From NCBI GenBank assembly GCA_025964535.1, contig JAOPYX010000357.1, positions 1-54,878 on the forward strand: a stretch of DNA of 54,878 nt, given 5' to 3'. This DNA comes from Actinomycetes bacterium. GTDB taxonomy: Bacteria > Actinomycetota > Thermoleophilia > Gaiellales > Gaiellaceae. The translations under genes and the position numbers were made by a program. This document shows, piece by piece, positions 19,791 to 32,261 of this stretch (its first letter is position 1; each line of letters starts with the position of its first letter). A model generated the notes under the pieces. It was not told where the DNA came from. It saw only the letters and a program-made list of their open reading frames with translations, and ran no database searches.

Positions 19791-21680
19791 ATGGCCAAAG
19801 CAGTTGGGATCGACCTGGGCACGACGAACTCGGTGGTCGCCGCTGTCATGGAAGGCGGCAAGGCGGAGGTGATACCCAACGCAGAGGGGGCGCGCACCAC
19901 TCCATCGGTCGTCGCGTTCACGGACGACGGCCAACGTCTTGTCGGGCAGGTTGCGAAACGGCAGGCGATCCTCAATCCCGAGGCAACGGTGTACTCGGTC
20001 AAGCGGTTCATCGGCCGCAAATGGGACGAGGTCACCGAGGAGGCGAAGGCCGTCTCGTACAAGGTCGTCAAAGGTCCCAACGACGCCGTGCGCATCGAGA
20101 TTCGCGAGAAGCAATACGCACCCGAGGAGATCTCTGCGCTCATCCTGCGCAAGCTTGCCGAGGATGCGGGCAAGTTCCTCGGCGAGCGCGTGACCGAGGC
20201 GGTGATCACCGTTCCCGCCTACTTCAACGATGCCCAGCGCCAAGCGACAAAAGACGCAGGCATGATCGCCGGGCTCGAGGTCCTGCGAATCATCAACGAG
20301 CCGACCGCCGCGGCACTCGCGTACGGACTCGACAAGCGCGGTCAGGAGACCGTGATGGTGTTCGACCTCGGCGGCGGCACCTTCGACGTGTCGCTGCTCG
20401 ACGTCGGCGATGGGCTGGTCGAGGTACGGGCCGTGAACGGCGACGGCCACCTCGGCGGCGACGACTTCGACAAGCGGATCGTCGACTGGCTTGCCGACGA
20501 GTTCAAGAACGATCAGGGAATCGACCTGCGCGCCGATCCGCAGGCGCTGCAGCGGCTGTACGAAGCTGCGGAGCGCGCGAAGGTCGAGCTGTCGAGCGCA
20601 ACGCAGACCCAGATCAACCTACCCTTCATCACGGCCGACGCCTCCGGGCCGAAGCACCTGAACACCTCGCTCACGCGCTCGAAGTTCGAGCAGCTGACGG
20701 CAGACTTGATCGAGCGCTGTCGCGGACCCGTCGAGGCTGCGCTTGCGGACGCCAAGGTGACCGCCGACGACATCGACGAAGTGATCCTGGTGGGCGGCTC
20801 CACGCGAATGCCGGCCGTGCAAGAGCTCGTCCGCCGGCTCACCGGTGGCAAGGAGCCCAATATGACGGTCAACCCCGACGAGGTCGTTGCCATCGGCGCC
20901 GCGTTGCAGGCCGGCGTGCTGAAAGGCGAGGTCGAGGACGTCGTGCTCCTAGACGTGACGCCGCTGTCGCTCGGGCTCGAGACACTCGGCGGTGTGATGA
21001 CGCCGGTGATCGAACGGAACACGACGATCCCGGCGCGGAGGGCGGAGGTGTTCTCGACGGCAGAGGACGATCAGACCGCGGTCGATGTGAGCGTGCTGCA
21101 AGGGGAACGCGAGCTTGCGGCCGACAACCGGCAGTTGGCGCGCTTTCGGCTCGAGGGCATTCGCCCGGCGCCGCGCGGAGGTCCGCACGTCGAGGTCACG
21201 TTCGACATCGACGCCAACGGGATCCTCAACGTCGCTGCGAAGGATCAGGACACGGGTGCCGAGCAGCGCGTGACCATCTCGGAGAGCACGAATCTCGATC
21301 CCGGCGAAGCCGAGCGCATGGTTCGCGACGCCGAGGAGCACGCGCAGGAGGATCGGCGGCTGCGAGAGGAGATAGACGCGCGCAACGAGCTGGATTCGCT
21401 TGCGCACCGCGCGGACCAACTCGTGCAGGAGCTGCAGGACAGGCTGCCGGTGCACGAGAAGGCGCGCGCCGAGCAGCTGGTCGCGGATGCGCGCAGCGCG
21501 ATCCAGGAGCAAGCGGGCCTCGATCGAGTGCGACCGCTCGCGGCCGACTTGCAGCAGATCATCCACGGCCTGACGGCGTCGGCCGCCGCGGGACCGACCG
21601 ACGGCGGCGGCAACGGGCGCGCGGCCGAAGAGGCGGCCGACGAGGAGGAGGTCATCGATGCGGAGTTCACCCGGGACTGA
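19791..21680 (+). CDS. dnaK: molecular chaperone DnaK (Hsp70)
   Basis: [73 protein letters not shown]. Confidence 0.97.
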   Translation: MAKAVGIDLGTTNSVVAAVMEGGKAEVIPNAEGARTTPSVVAFTDDGQRLVGQVAKRQAILNPEATVYSVKRFIGRKWDEVTEEAKAVSYKVVKGPNDAVRIEIREKQYAPEEISALILRKLAEDAGKFLGERVTEAVITVPAYFNDAQRQATKDAGMIAGLEVLRIINEPTAAALAYGLDKRGQETVMVFDLGGGTFDVSLLDVGDGLVEVRAVNGDGHLGGDDFDKRIVDWLADEFKNDQGIDLRADPQALQRLYEAAERAKVELSSATQTQINLPFITADASGPKHLNTSLTRSKFEQLTADLIERCRGPVEAALADAKVTADDIDEVILVGGSTRMPAVQELVRRLTGGKEPNMTVNPDEVVAIGAALQAGVLKGEVEDVVLLDVTPLSLGLETLGGVMTPVIERNTTIPARRAEVFSTAEDDQTAVDVSVLQGERELAADNRQLARFRLEGIRPAPRGGPHVEVTFDIDANGILNVAAKDQDTGAEQRVTISESTNLDPGEAERMVRDAEEHAQEDRRLREEIDARNELDSLAHRADQLVQELQDRLPVHEKARAEQLVADARSAIQEQAGLDRVRPLAADLQQIIHGLTASAAAGPTDGGGNGRAAEEAADEEEVIDAEFTRD

Positions 21681-22185
21681 GCGGGACGCGCCACGTAATC
21701 CGGCTGAGCTCTCCGAGGAAGAGCTCCGCACCGAGCTCGAGCAAACGCGCGCGTGGCTCGACGAGACCGAGGATCACTATTTGCGCGCACGAGCGGATCT
21801 CGACAACTACCGCAAGCGTGCCGAGCGGGACGTCGAGCGGCGGGTGCGCGAGCAGGGCGATGCGCTGCTTCGCGGCTGGTTGGAGGTTGTCGACACCGTC
21901 GAGCGTGCGCTCGCGCTCGGGCCGGACGACCCGGGACTTCGCGCGGTCCTCGAGCAGATGGAGTCGCTTCTCACCCGCCACGGCGTCAGACGCTTCGGCG
22001 AGGCCGGAGACATGTTCGATCCCGAACGGCACGAGGCGATCGCCGTCGTCGCGGATCCCGATCGCCCCGCCGGCACGATCGCCGAGGTCGCGCGGTCCGG
22101 GTATTCCGCCGGTGACCGTGTTCTCCGCCCGGCGCAAGTCGCCGTTGCTCGCCCATCTGCTGACGGTCCCGCTGACGGCGACTGA
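21658..22185 (+). CDS. grpE: nucleotide exchange factor GrpE
   Basis: [45 protein letters not shown]; located between dnaK and dnaJ. Confidence 0.9.
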   Translation: MRSSPGTERDAPRNPAELSEEELRTELEQTRAWLDETEDHYLRARADLDNYRKRAERDVERRVREQGDALLRGWLEVVDTVERALALGPDDPGLRAVLEQMESLLTRHGVRRFGEAGDMFDPERHEAIAVVADPDRPAGTIAEVARSGYSAGDRVLRPAQVAVARPSADGPADGD

Positions 22186-23123
22186 TGCCGGTCGCGTATC
22201 GCGATTACTACGAAGCACTCGGCGTGCCGCGCGGCGCGAGCAGTGAGGAGATTCGTGCCGCCTACCGGAAGCTTGCGCGGGAGTACCACCCGGACGTGAA
22301 CAAGGACCCGGGTGCAGAGGAGCGGTTCAAGGAGGTCTCCGAGGCATACGAGGTGCTGCGCGACCCCGAGAAGCGGGAGCGCTACGACCGGCTCGGCTCG
22401 AACTGGCGTGCCGGCGACGACGTCTCCGGAGCGGCATCGGGATTCGGGGGCTTCCAGCCCGGCGAAGGCTACGAGGACGTCCGAGTCTCGTTCGGCGACG
22501 GCGCCGGGTTCGGCGATTTCTCGGATCTCTTCGAAGGGCTCTTCGGCGCGCGGGCGGGGCGTGGCTTTGCGGGAGGAGGCTTCGCGCGAGCGCGGCGAGG
22601 CGCCGACGTCGAGGCCGAGCTCGAGCTGTCGCTCGAAGAGGCCGCGGCGGGAGGACATCGCTGGGTCGCGCTGCCCGGCGGCCGCTCATACGAGGTGACG
22701 GTTCCGCCCGGTGTTCGCGACGGACAACGCATTCGCCTGGCGGGGGAGGGGCGCGAGGGAAGTGGCGGCGGCCCCGTCGGCGATCTGTTGCTGCGCGTGC
22801 GGATTCGCCCGCATCCGCGCTTCCGCCTCGAGGGCGACGACCTGTACACCGACCTGCCGGTCAGCCCCTGGGAGGCGGCGCTCGGAGCGACGGTCGACCT
22901 GGAGACGCTCGAGGGCCGCGCTCAGGTGAAAGTGCCCGGCGGCTCGTCGTGCGGTCGGCGGCTGCGTTTGCGCGGGGAGGGGATGCCGCGCACCGACGGT
23001 GGTCATGGCGACCTCTACGCGGAAGTGCGCATCCTCGTGCCGAAGAAGCTCAGCCGTGCCGAGCGCAAGGCATTCGAGCAGCTCGCCGAGACGTCGAAGT
23101 TCGATCCGCGGTCGGGCAGATGA
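22185..23123 (+). CDS. DnaJ/CbpA-type J-domain protein (no CXXCXGXG zinc repeats)
   Basis: [67 protein letters not shown]; DnaJ C-terminal domain; zinc-finger repeats absent. Confidence 0.93.
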   Translation: MPVAYRDYYEALGVPRGASSEEIRAAYRKLAREYHPDVNKDPGAEERFKEVSEAYEVLRDPEKRERYDRLGSNWRAGDDVSGAASGFGGFQPGEGYEDVRVSFGDGAGFGDFSDLFEGLFGARAGRGFAGGGFARARRGADVEAELELSLEEAAAGGHRWVALPGGRSYEVTVPPGVRDGQRIRLAGEGREGSGGGPVGDLLLRVRIRPHPRFRLEGDDLYTDLPVSPWEAALGATVDLETLEGRAQVKVPGGSSCGRRLRLRGEGMPRTDGGHGDLYAEVRILVPKKLSRAERKAFEQLAETSKFDPRSGR

Positions 23124-23449
23124 GCACGGTCGTTCGACCGGTCGAGACCCATCTCGTCGTGCGTGACGGGCGATCCGGCGGCCGGCCCGACCTCGATGCG
23201 CTCGCACAGGAGGCCGGCGTTCACCCTCAGCTCGTGCGGCGGCTGATCGCGCTCGGGCTCCTCGACGTTGTCCCCGGCAGGCCGTTTCCGCGCGATGCAG
23301 CTCCTCGCATCGCGCGCGCAGTGCGCCTACGGCGCGATCTCGGACTCAACTATGCGGGCGCGCTGCTTGCGTGCGAGCTGCTCGACAGGATCGAGCAGTT
23401 GGAGCAGCGTCTCCGCCGCTACGAACCTGCCGATCGGCAGCGGAGGTGA
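23120..23449 (+). CDS. CbpM/MerR-like chaperone modulator
   Basis: [59 protein letters not shown] CbpM-like C-terminus; 4-nt overlap with dnaJ-like gene. Confidence 0.75.
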   Translation: MSTVVRPVETHLVVRDGRSGGRPDLDALAQEAGVHPQLVRRLIALGLLDVVPGRPFPRDAAPRIARAVRLRRDLGLNYAGALLACELLDRIEQLEQRLRRYEPADRQRR

Positions 23450-23453
23450 CGTG

Positions 23454-26108
<2,655 letters not shown>

Positions 26109-26144
26109 TCGCGCAGTACGACGCGACGGCCTCTCTCGTCGAAA

Positions 26145-26336
26145 CTATCGAAGAAACGACCTCTCGGTGGCAGCGCGACGTGCACCGCGCGCGATGCGCC
26201 AGTTCGACGCGTGGCACATCGGGCAGTGCGCAGGCGTGACCGCGACGATGACGCCGTATCCGCACGCTCGGCAGACGAGCTCCGTCCGGGGGGCGCCGAC
26301 CGTGGGAAGACCGGACGCGACGTGCAAATGGTCCAC
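26145..26336 (-). CDS. small zinc-ribbon protein
   Basis: ELVCRACGYGVIVAVTPAHCPMCHASNW, two CxxC knuckles. Confidence 0.65.
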   Translation of the reverse strand: MDHLHVASGLPTVGAPRTELVCRACGYGVIVAVTPAHCPMCHASNWRIARGARRAATERSFLR

Positions 26337-26349
26337 GGCCGGCTCCTGC

Positions 26350-26661
26350 TCAGACCCTCACATCGGGCGTTGCCCGGTCGCCGGGCATCCGGATCAGGAC
26401 GTAGTGGTCGGTTCGTCCGACGACCTCTTCCAGCTCGCGCTGCTCATGGCCCGGCACGACGGCGTAGACGCCAGGCTCTGCTCGCATGGCGTCGTACTCC
26501 GCCTGCGTCATCCGCATGGCTTGGGTGCATTCGTCGTTCGGGCACTCGCAGATGAGCCAGATGAGATCCACCTTGCTCAAGATCGGGACAGCGAGCTCGA
26601 CGATGCGCTCGTTGACCGCGCGGAAGAGATCCGAGCTCTCGCTGATGCCGATCGAGTTCAT
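26350..26661 (-). CDS. conserved small protein, paralogous to the C-terminal half of 35145..35651
   Basis: FRAVNERIVELA...CECPNDECTQAMRMTQAEYDAMRAEP...GHEQRELEEVVGRTDHYVLIR. Confidence 0.65.
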   Translation of the reverse strand: MNSIGISESSDLFRAVNERIVELAVPILSKVDLIWLICECPNDECTQAMRMTQAEYDAMRAEPGVYAVVPGHEQRELEEVVGRTDHYVLIRMPGDRATPDVRV

Positions 26662-27161
26662 CGCGCGATTGCGGCCGTCGGGCGCCGACGCGCTGCCTCA
26701 CGGGCCGCGGCGAGGCGTTCGGCGGCGCGCTGCTCGGCGACGTCGACCCCGTCGAAGCGGTGGCGCAGGCGTGCCTCGCGCGCCTCTTCTCCGTGGGCTT
26801 CCTGCCACTCGGCGAGCGCCATCAACGGATCGGTGATCGTCCAGCCCAACGGCGTGAGCGAGTATTCGACCCGCAGCGGTACCTCGGCGAAGATGCGGCG
26901 AGCCACGAGGCCGTCGCGCTCCAGCGTGCGCAGCGTGTCGGTCATCATCTTCTTCGACGCGCCTGGAAGGCATTCGAGCAACCTGCAATGGCGGTGCACT
27001 CCGCGCGCCATCAGGAAGACGAGGTACACCTTCCATTTTCCCTGCAGCAGCTCGAGAGTGCCCTCGATCTGCTCAATCAACTCGCGCTCGCTCCTCTGGA
27101 GCTGCCGAGCTTCTCGCGAATCCGAGTTGCGCACGAGCGTACCTCCTCCAGTCTCGGTCAC
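26658..27161 (-). CDS. HxlR-family (winged HTH) transcriptional regulator
   Basis: LLQGKWKVYLVFLMARGVHRHCRLLECLPGASKKMMTDTLRTLERDGLVARRIFAEVPLRVEYSLTPLGWTI; ORF extends to 27302, GTG 27161 taken as start (uncertain). Confidence 0.85.
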   Translation of the reverse strand: MTETGGGTLVRNSDSREARQLQRSERELIEQIEGTLELLQGKWKVYLVFLMARGVHRHCRLLECLPGASKKMMTDTLRTLERDGLVARRIFAEVPLRVEYSLTPLGWTITDPLMALAEWQEAHGEEAREARLRHRFDGVDVAEQRAAERLAAAREAARRRPTAAIAR

Positions 27162-27515
27162 GCGAATCCCCCCTTTGTCGTCCTTGCGGACACGGTGTTG
27201 TTTGTCCTCGCGACACGGCGTCGCGGTATGCGGACGCGGTGTTGAGGCGATGGCGAAACCGAGGATCGCGCAGGGGATCCTCGCGCGCATCCGCGTAACC
27301 ACCAGTCGTGGGACGCGCCAGACGCCGTCGGATCGGGGAACTCACTAGTGCGCCGCGACGTGCTCGGCAACGTTGCGCTGCCATGCGTGCCGTCCGACCC
27401 ACACTCGACACGACAAACGTCCTCGCAGGCGCGGCCGGCGTCGTGCTCCCGGCCCTCCGAGAATTGCTTCGAATATCTGAGGTTCTAACAGGCTGCGCGG
27501 GTTTACGGTGCAGAT

Positions 27516-30296
27516 ATGCGGCAGCTGCAGAATCGCTCGCGGGAGATCGCAGCGATCGACGCGTTGCTCCACCGCGCTCGCGTCCACGCAGGCGGCGCGC
27601 TCGTCCTGCGTGGCGATGCCGGTGTCGGTCTGACGGCGCTGCTGAACTACGCCGTCGCGGCAGCTCCCGACATGTTGGTGCTGCGGGTAGCCGGTGTCGA
27701 GGCGGAGGCGAACCTCGCGTACGGAGCTCTGCACCGGCTGCTCGCGCCCGAAGTGTGGTGGCGGCATCGTCTGCGGCTGCCGTTGCCGCAGCGTCTCGAG
27801 CTCGAGCGTGCATTCGGGCTCGAGACTCCGGTGGCCTCCGGTCAGCCGCCCGGCGAGACGAACCCCTTGCTCGTCGGGCTCGGCGCCCTGACCTTGCTTG
27901 CTCGCGCCGCCTACGACCGGCCGGTGCTGTGTGCGATCGACGACGCGGAGCAGCTCGACGAGCCTTCCGCCAGTGCGCTCGCGCTCGTTGCGCGCCGGCT
28001 CGGCGGCGAGAGCATCGCGATGCTGTTCACCCGCCGGGAGCCGAGCGAGGCTCGTGAGTTCTTCAGCGACCTCGACGAGCTCCTCGTCTCCGGTCTGGCC
28101 GACGCCGAGGCCCGCGCCCTGATCGACGACGTGTTCGGGCATCGCCTGGACGCGAGCATGCGCGAGTGGATCCTCGCGGAGACCGGTGGGAATCCACGCG
28201 CAATTCTCGAGCTGCCGTCCGTGCTGCCGGTGCCGGAGACGTCGGTGTTCGCGGAGCCGCTCCCACTCGCGAAGCGCATGGAGCAGCACGTTCTCCACGG
28301 ATATACAGCCCTTTCCCCGGGCGCGAGGGACATCATCCTGCTCGCGGCAATGCTGTACGACGGGAGCGCGACGCTCTTCTGGAGCGCGTCGGAGCTCCTC
28401 GGAGCGGGGTGCGACGCCTATCGCGAGGCCGAGGAAGCGGGACTGCTGATGGTCGGAACCCGTGTCACGCTTCGCGGCTCGCTGCTCAGGTCGGCCGTCT
28501 ACGGGGCGGCGGCGCCTGACGATCGCCGGCGGATCCATCGTGTGCTCGGCGACGCCGCGGACGCTGCGGGCGACGACATCCAGGCAGCCTGGCATCGCGC
28601 GGCTGCATCTCCCGGACCGGACGAAGACCTCGCCGCCGCGCTCGTCGCGGCGACGATCGAGGCGAAGCGCCGCGGCGACACGACGACGGTCGCCACGCTC
28701 CTCGAGCGCGCAAGTGCATTCACGCCCGCTCCGGCGGTACGCGCGGTGCGCTTGCTCGAGGCCGGCAACGCCTGGCTTGACGCCGGCTCGCCCGGTCGAG
28801 CAGCCGCGCTCCTCGCGGAGACCACGCCGCTCTCGCTCACGGGGCTCGACCGAGCGAGAGCCGCAAAGCTGCGTGCACAGGTCGCGCAGCCTCAGATCGA
28901 GGGCGCAGGTAGGGCGGTCCTGCTGCTGCGCGCAGCACAGGACATCGCCGTCCTCGACGAGCGGCTGGGGCGAGAGTCGCTGCTGGAGGCCCTGGAGGCG
29001 GCCATCTACTTCGGCCGCTTCGGCAGCGGCGGGTCCGTGCGACAGGCGGCCCACGCGGCGCTCGAGTTCGCGGCCGAGGAGACGAATGCTGCGCCTGATC
29101 TGTTGCTGCGCGGCCTTGCGCTCCTCTTCACCTCCGGGCATGCGGCGGCCGTACCGACGCTCCGGCTCGCGATCAAGGGTCTGCGCAGAGGAGCCGATCC
29201 GCGCTGGCTCACCCTCGGCGGGCTCGCTGCTCTGGAGCTCTGGGACGATGCCGGGCTCGAGCTGCTCGTGGCAGCAGGAGCCGAGCTCACCGGCGCGCCA
29301 CGTTTTTCGCCGCTCAGCGTCTCGCTCGCATACCTCACCGGGCTGGACGACACGGCAGCGGGACGGTTCGGGAAAGCCGCGGAACGCTTCGCGGAGATGC
29401 GGATCCTCTCGGAGGCGGTCCTCGACCCGACGATCGCGGATGTCGCCGACGCCGGCTTGCTGATGGTGTGGGCATGGCGAGACGGCGCCGAAGAAGACGC
29501 ACGCGAGTCGATCGAGCGCTGTGCCCACGACGCGATGGCCGGCGGGCACGGCAGGCGCTACTCGCTGACGCGTTACGCGCTCGCGGTGCGTGAGAATGGG
29601 CTCGGGCGCTACGAGGAGGCCCTGATTGCGGCGCAGGGCACGGTGGACGACAAAGGTCTCTACCTCGCCACCTTCGCGCTACCGGAGCTGGTCGAGGCGG
29701 CCGTACGTTGCGGCGAACGCGAAATCGCCACACGAGCCCTTGCAGAGCTGGCGGCGCGCACGCTCCCCAGCGGCACGAACTGGGCGATGGGGATGCTGGC
29801 ACGCTCATGCGCCCTTCTGGCCGCCGGCGAGGAAGCAGAGGCGTTCTATCGTGAAGCGATCGAGCGGCTCGTCGAATGCCGCGCGGTGCCGCAGCTGGCC
29901 CGCGCGCACTTGCTCTACGGCGAGTGGCTGCGCAGGCACCGTCGCCGCCGCGACGCGCGGGAGCATCTACGGCACGCAGAAGGTATGTTCGTGGCGATGA
30001 GCGCGGGGGGTTTCGCGGCGCGAACGCAGGGCGAGTTGCTGGCCACGGGTGAGCACACCCTCTCCCGCGAGTCGAGACTGGCCGAGGCTCTGACGGCTCA
30101 GGAGGCGCGGATCGCCGGCCTCGTCGCAGCAGGCTCCTCGAACCCCGAGACTGCCGCCCAGCTGTTCCTCAGCCCGCGCACCGTCGAGTATCACTTGCAC
30201 AAGATCTACCGCAAGCTCGGCGTATCCTCACGCGTCGAGCTCGCGCGCACGCTGATCGAGAGCGAACGGCCGGTCGAAGAGCTTCGTGATCCGTAA
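27516..30296 (+). CDS. giant LuxR-family regulator (LAL-like, AAA plus HTH)
   Basis: 926 aa; N-terminal P-loop-like RGDAGVGLTALL (degenerate); C-terminal LTAQEARIAGLVAAGSSNPETAAQLFLSPRTVEYHLHKIYRKLGVSSRVELA. Confidence 0.88.
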   Translation: MRQLQNRSREIAAIDALLHRARVHAGGALVLRGDAGVGLTALLNYAVAAAPDMLVLRVAGVEAEANLAYGALHRLLAPEVWWRHRLRLPLPQRLELERAFGLETPVASGQPPGETNPLLVGLGALTLLARAAYDRPVLCAIDDAEQLDEPSASALALVARRLGGESIAMLFTRREPSEAREFFSDLDELLVSGLADAEARALIDDVFGHRLDASMREWILAETGGNPRAILELPSVLPVPETSVFAEPLPLAKRMEQHVLHGYTALSPGARDIILLAAMLYDGSATLFWSASELLGAGCDAYREAEEAGLLMVGTRVTLRGSLLRSAVYGAAAPDDRRRIHRVLGDAADAAGDDIQAAWHRAAASPGPDEDLAAALVAATIEAKRRGDTTTVATLLERASAFTPAPAVRAVRLLEAGNAWLDAGSPGRAAALLAETTPLSLTGLDRARAAKLRAQVAQPQIEGAGRAVLLLRAAQDIAVLDERLGRESLLEALEAAIYFGRFGSGGSVRQAAHAALEFAAEETNAAPDLLLRGLALLFTSGHAAAVPTLRLAIKGLRRGADPRWLTLGGLAALELWDDAGLELLVAAGAELTGAPRFSPLSVSLAYLTGLDDTAAGRFGKAAERFAEMRILSEAVLDPTIADVADAGLLMVWAWRDGAEEDARESIERCAHDAMAGGHGRRYSLTRYALAVRENGLGRYEEALIAAQGTVDDKGLYLATFALPELVEAAVRCGEREIATRALAELAARTLPSGTNWAMGMLARSCALLAAGEEAEAFYREAIERLVECRAVPQLARAHLLYGEWLRRHRRRRDAREHLRHAEGMFVAMSAGGFAARTQGELLATGEHTLSRESRLAEALTAQEARIAGLVAAGSSNPETAAQLFLSPRTVEYHLHKIYRKLGVSSRVELARTLIESERPVEELRDP

Positions 30297-30329
30297 ATCG
30301 TAGAGTTCTCTCCAGCGGAGGCGGCCCGC

Positions 30330-30725
30330 ATGATCTGGACAATCGAGTTCGACGGAGGCACGCAAGATGTGACCCTCACGGCTGCGGGTACCGCGAGCCG
30401 TAAGGACTTCTGCGCGTCGTATGCCGAGCTCGTGCAGGATCCCCGGTGGCGTCCAGGGATGGCCGTGCTGTTCGACGAATCGGCGCTGGACGTGTCGAAA
30501 TTGACCGGCCAGGACGTCGAAGAGATCGCCGGCTTCATCATCGACCTCGACGACCGTCTCGGATCTGCTGCCTTTGCGGTCGTCGCGCCGGACGCATACG
30601 CCGAAGGGCTCGTCGCCGTGTTGATCCGGTATCTCCATTCCGCTCGGCTTCGTGCGTGCACGTTCCCGTCGCACGATTGCGCGATGGAATGGCTCGGTGG
30701 CTTTCGCGCTGGGCGGGTGCCTTGA
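30330..30725 (+). CDS. STAS/SpoIIAA-like domain protein, hypothetical
   Basis: 131 aa; ASYAELVQDPRWRPGMAVLFDESALDVSKLTGQDVEEIAGFIIDLDDRLG resembles STAS-like folds. Confidence 0.5.
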   Translation: MIWTIEFDGGTQDVTLTAAGTASRKDFCASYAELVQDPRWRPGMAVLFDESALDVSKLTGQDVEEIAGFIIDLDDRLGSAAFAVVAPDAYAEGLVAVLIRYLHSARLRACTFPSHDCAMEWLGGFRAGRVP

Positions 30726-30819
30726 GACTGGCCTGACAACGGCCACCGCGGCGTGTGCAGGCGCTGCGGGAATGCCCTGGGCTTGACTGGGTCGCCAGCG
30801 GCGGGGCTACGGTCGCGAC

Positions 30820-31005
30820 ATGGTCCTTGGCTTTGTCATGGCCGGCATCCTCAGTCCTGCCGTGTTGCTCACGATCGGCGTCGCCGCAGTGATGGTTCGC
30901 CTCGGCTTCGACAAGGACACCCTCGAGCGGAAGCAGCCAGGGTGGTGCGGTTCCTGCGGTCGGAGGCTCGAGAGGCGCCGATGTCCCAGCTGCACGCGCC
31001 GATGA
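30820..31005 (+). CDS. small membrane protein with C-terminal zinc knuckles
   Basis: One hydrophobic segment then WCGSCGRRLERRRCPSCTRR. Confidence 0.45.
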   Translation: MVLGFVMAGILSPAVLLTIGVAAVMVRLGFDKDTLERKQPGWCGSCGRRLERRRCPSCTRR

Positions 31006-31138
31006 TCTCTGCGGTGCGGCGCCGGCGAGCATCCCAAGCCGCCGTCTCGGCGCCTGGGGATAGGCGGGATTCCCGGGCCGCTCGGTACAACGCAAGACGC
31101 GGCGGCGTGAGACTGCGGATGCGAGGGAGGTACTGCTG

Positions 31139-31720
31139 ATGACGACAGCAACGCCAACGACGGTCAGGCTTGGTCGGGCGACGAGGGGGGCAACTCGTCA
31201 TTGGTGGCTCTTCCTCGTGAGCGGGCTGGGCTGGCTGCTGTTCGCCGTCATCCTCTTCCGTTTCGACTATCTCACCGTCGGTGCGATCTCGATCCTGTTC
31301 GGCGTCGGTGCTTTCGTGGCGGCGGGCAACGAGTTTGCCCTCACGAGCCTGGTCTCCGGCGGATGGAAGATCGCGCACGCCGTGCTTGGCGTTGTCTATG
31401 TCGTCGCCGGAGTTGTCGCACTTGTCAATCCGGGTGGCACCTTCGTCGCGCTCGCCGCAGTGATGAGCGTCGTCCTCGTGGTGATCGGCGCATTCGACCT
31501 GACGGCGGCAATCATGACCCGGGCAACCGCTCCCGCTTGGTGGCTGCAGCTCGTGGCCGGAGTCGCGGAGATCCTGCTCGGCTTCTGGGCGGCAGGCTCC
31601 TGGAACCTCAGCGCCGTTCTCCTCGTCGCCTGGGTTGCGGCCTTCGCACTGACGCGTGGCATCACCCAGATCGCGCTTGCGGTGGGCCTATGGGAGGCGC
31701 GTCGACTCGCCGCTGCCTGA
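31139..31720 (+). CDS. HdeD/DUF308-family membrane protein
   Basis: Six hydrophobic segments; HWWLFLVSGLGWLLFAVILFRFDYLTVGAISILFGV. Confidence 0.8.
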   Translation: MTTATPTTVRLGRATRGATRHWWLFLVSGLGWLLFAVILFRFDYLTVGAISILFGVGAFVAAGNEFALTSLVSGGWKIAHAVLGVVYVVAGVVALVNPGGTFVALAAVMSVVLVVIGAFDLTAAIMTRATAPAWWLQLVAGVAEILLGFWAAGSWNLSAVLLVAWVAAFALTRGITQIALAVGLWEARRLAAA

Positions 31721-31785
31721 CGGTGCGGAGAGCTGAAGACGCGAAAGCCGCAAACGTTCATTCATTCGGTCGGAGGTGAGCAGTG

Positions 31786-32148
31786 ATGGCCGTGAAGTTG
31801 AGCCGGACGGCGTTCGAGCAAGCCGAACGTCTGATCAAGGAAGGACGCCTCGTATACGACGAGCGCGACGACTGGAGCGAGCATCGACCCTCAGCGGAGG
31901 ACGAGAACCGCTTCATCGACGAGCACGGCTTCGCCGAATACGCGAAGTGGCACCTCGGCATCGACGACGAAGAGGGAGCCGAGACGAAGGCGCGCTACAA
32001 ATTTCCGTACGGCGACTTCAAGCGGGTGCATCGTTGCGCCTTGCTTGCTGCCGAATCCCGCGCCGGCCAGTACAAGTACGGCGACATCGAGCGCGCCGTC
32101 GCACATCTACACGGGATGATCGAGGGGGCGGCTGCGCGAACGCGATGA
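31786..32148 (+). CDS. conserved hypothetical protein, 120 aa
   Basis: Charged, protein-like composition (FPYGDFKRVHRCALLAAESRAGQYKYGDIERAV); ATG at 31783 or 31786. Confidence 0.65.
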   Translation: MAVKLSRTAFEQAERLIKEGRLVYDERDDWSEHRPSAEDENRFIDEHGFAEYAKWHLGIDDEEGAETKARYKFPYGDFKRVHRCALLAAESRAGQYKYGDIERAVAHLHGMIEGAAARTR

Positions 32149-32261
32149 AAATGCATATCTGTTGCGACTTGGCCACGCCATTGTGGCCCAGGAGAATCGA
32201 AATTCCCTCGCGCACCGATCTGTAGCCGGATTCGCTGTGCGGGAGAGGGAAGATCACCCTC

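Noticed and set aside
18638-20209. 523-aa minus-strand ORF across hsp20, trx and dnaK
   Set aside because: Shadow frame opposite three well-identified genes
19784-22246. 820-aa plus-strand ORF overlapping dnaK and grpE in another frame
   Set aside because: Arg-rich shadow frame; dnaK and grpE frames are unequivocal
27345-29549. 734-aa minus-strand ORF opposite the LuxR regulator
   Set aside because: Antisense artefact of GC-rich third positions; the sense strand encodes conserved HTH and AAA regions
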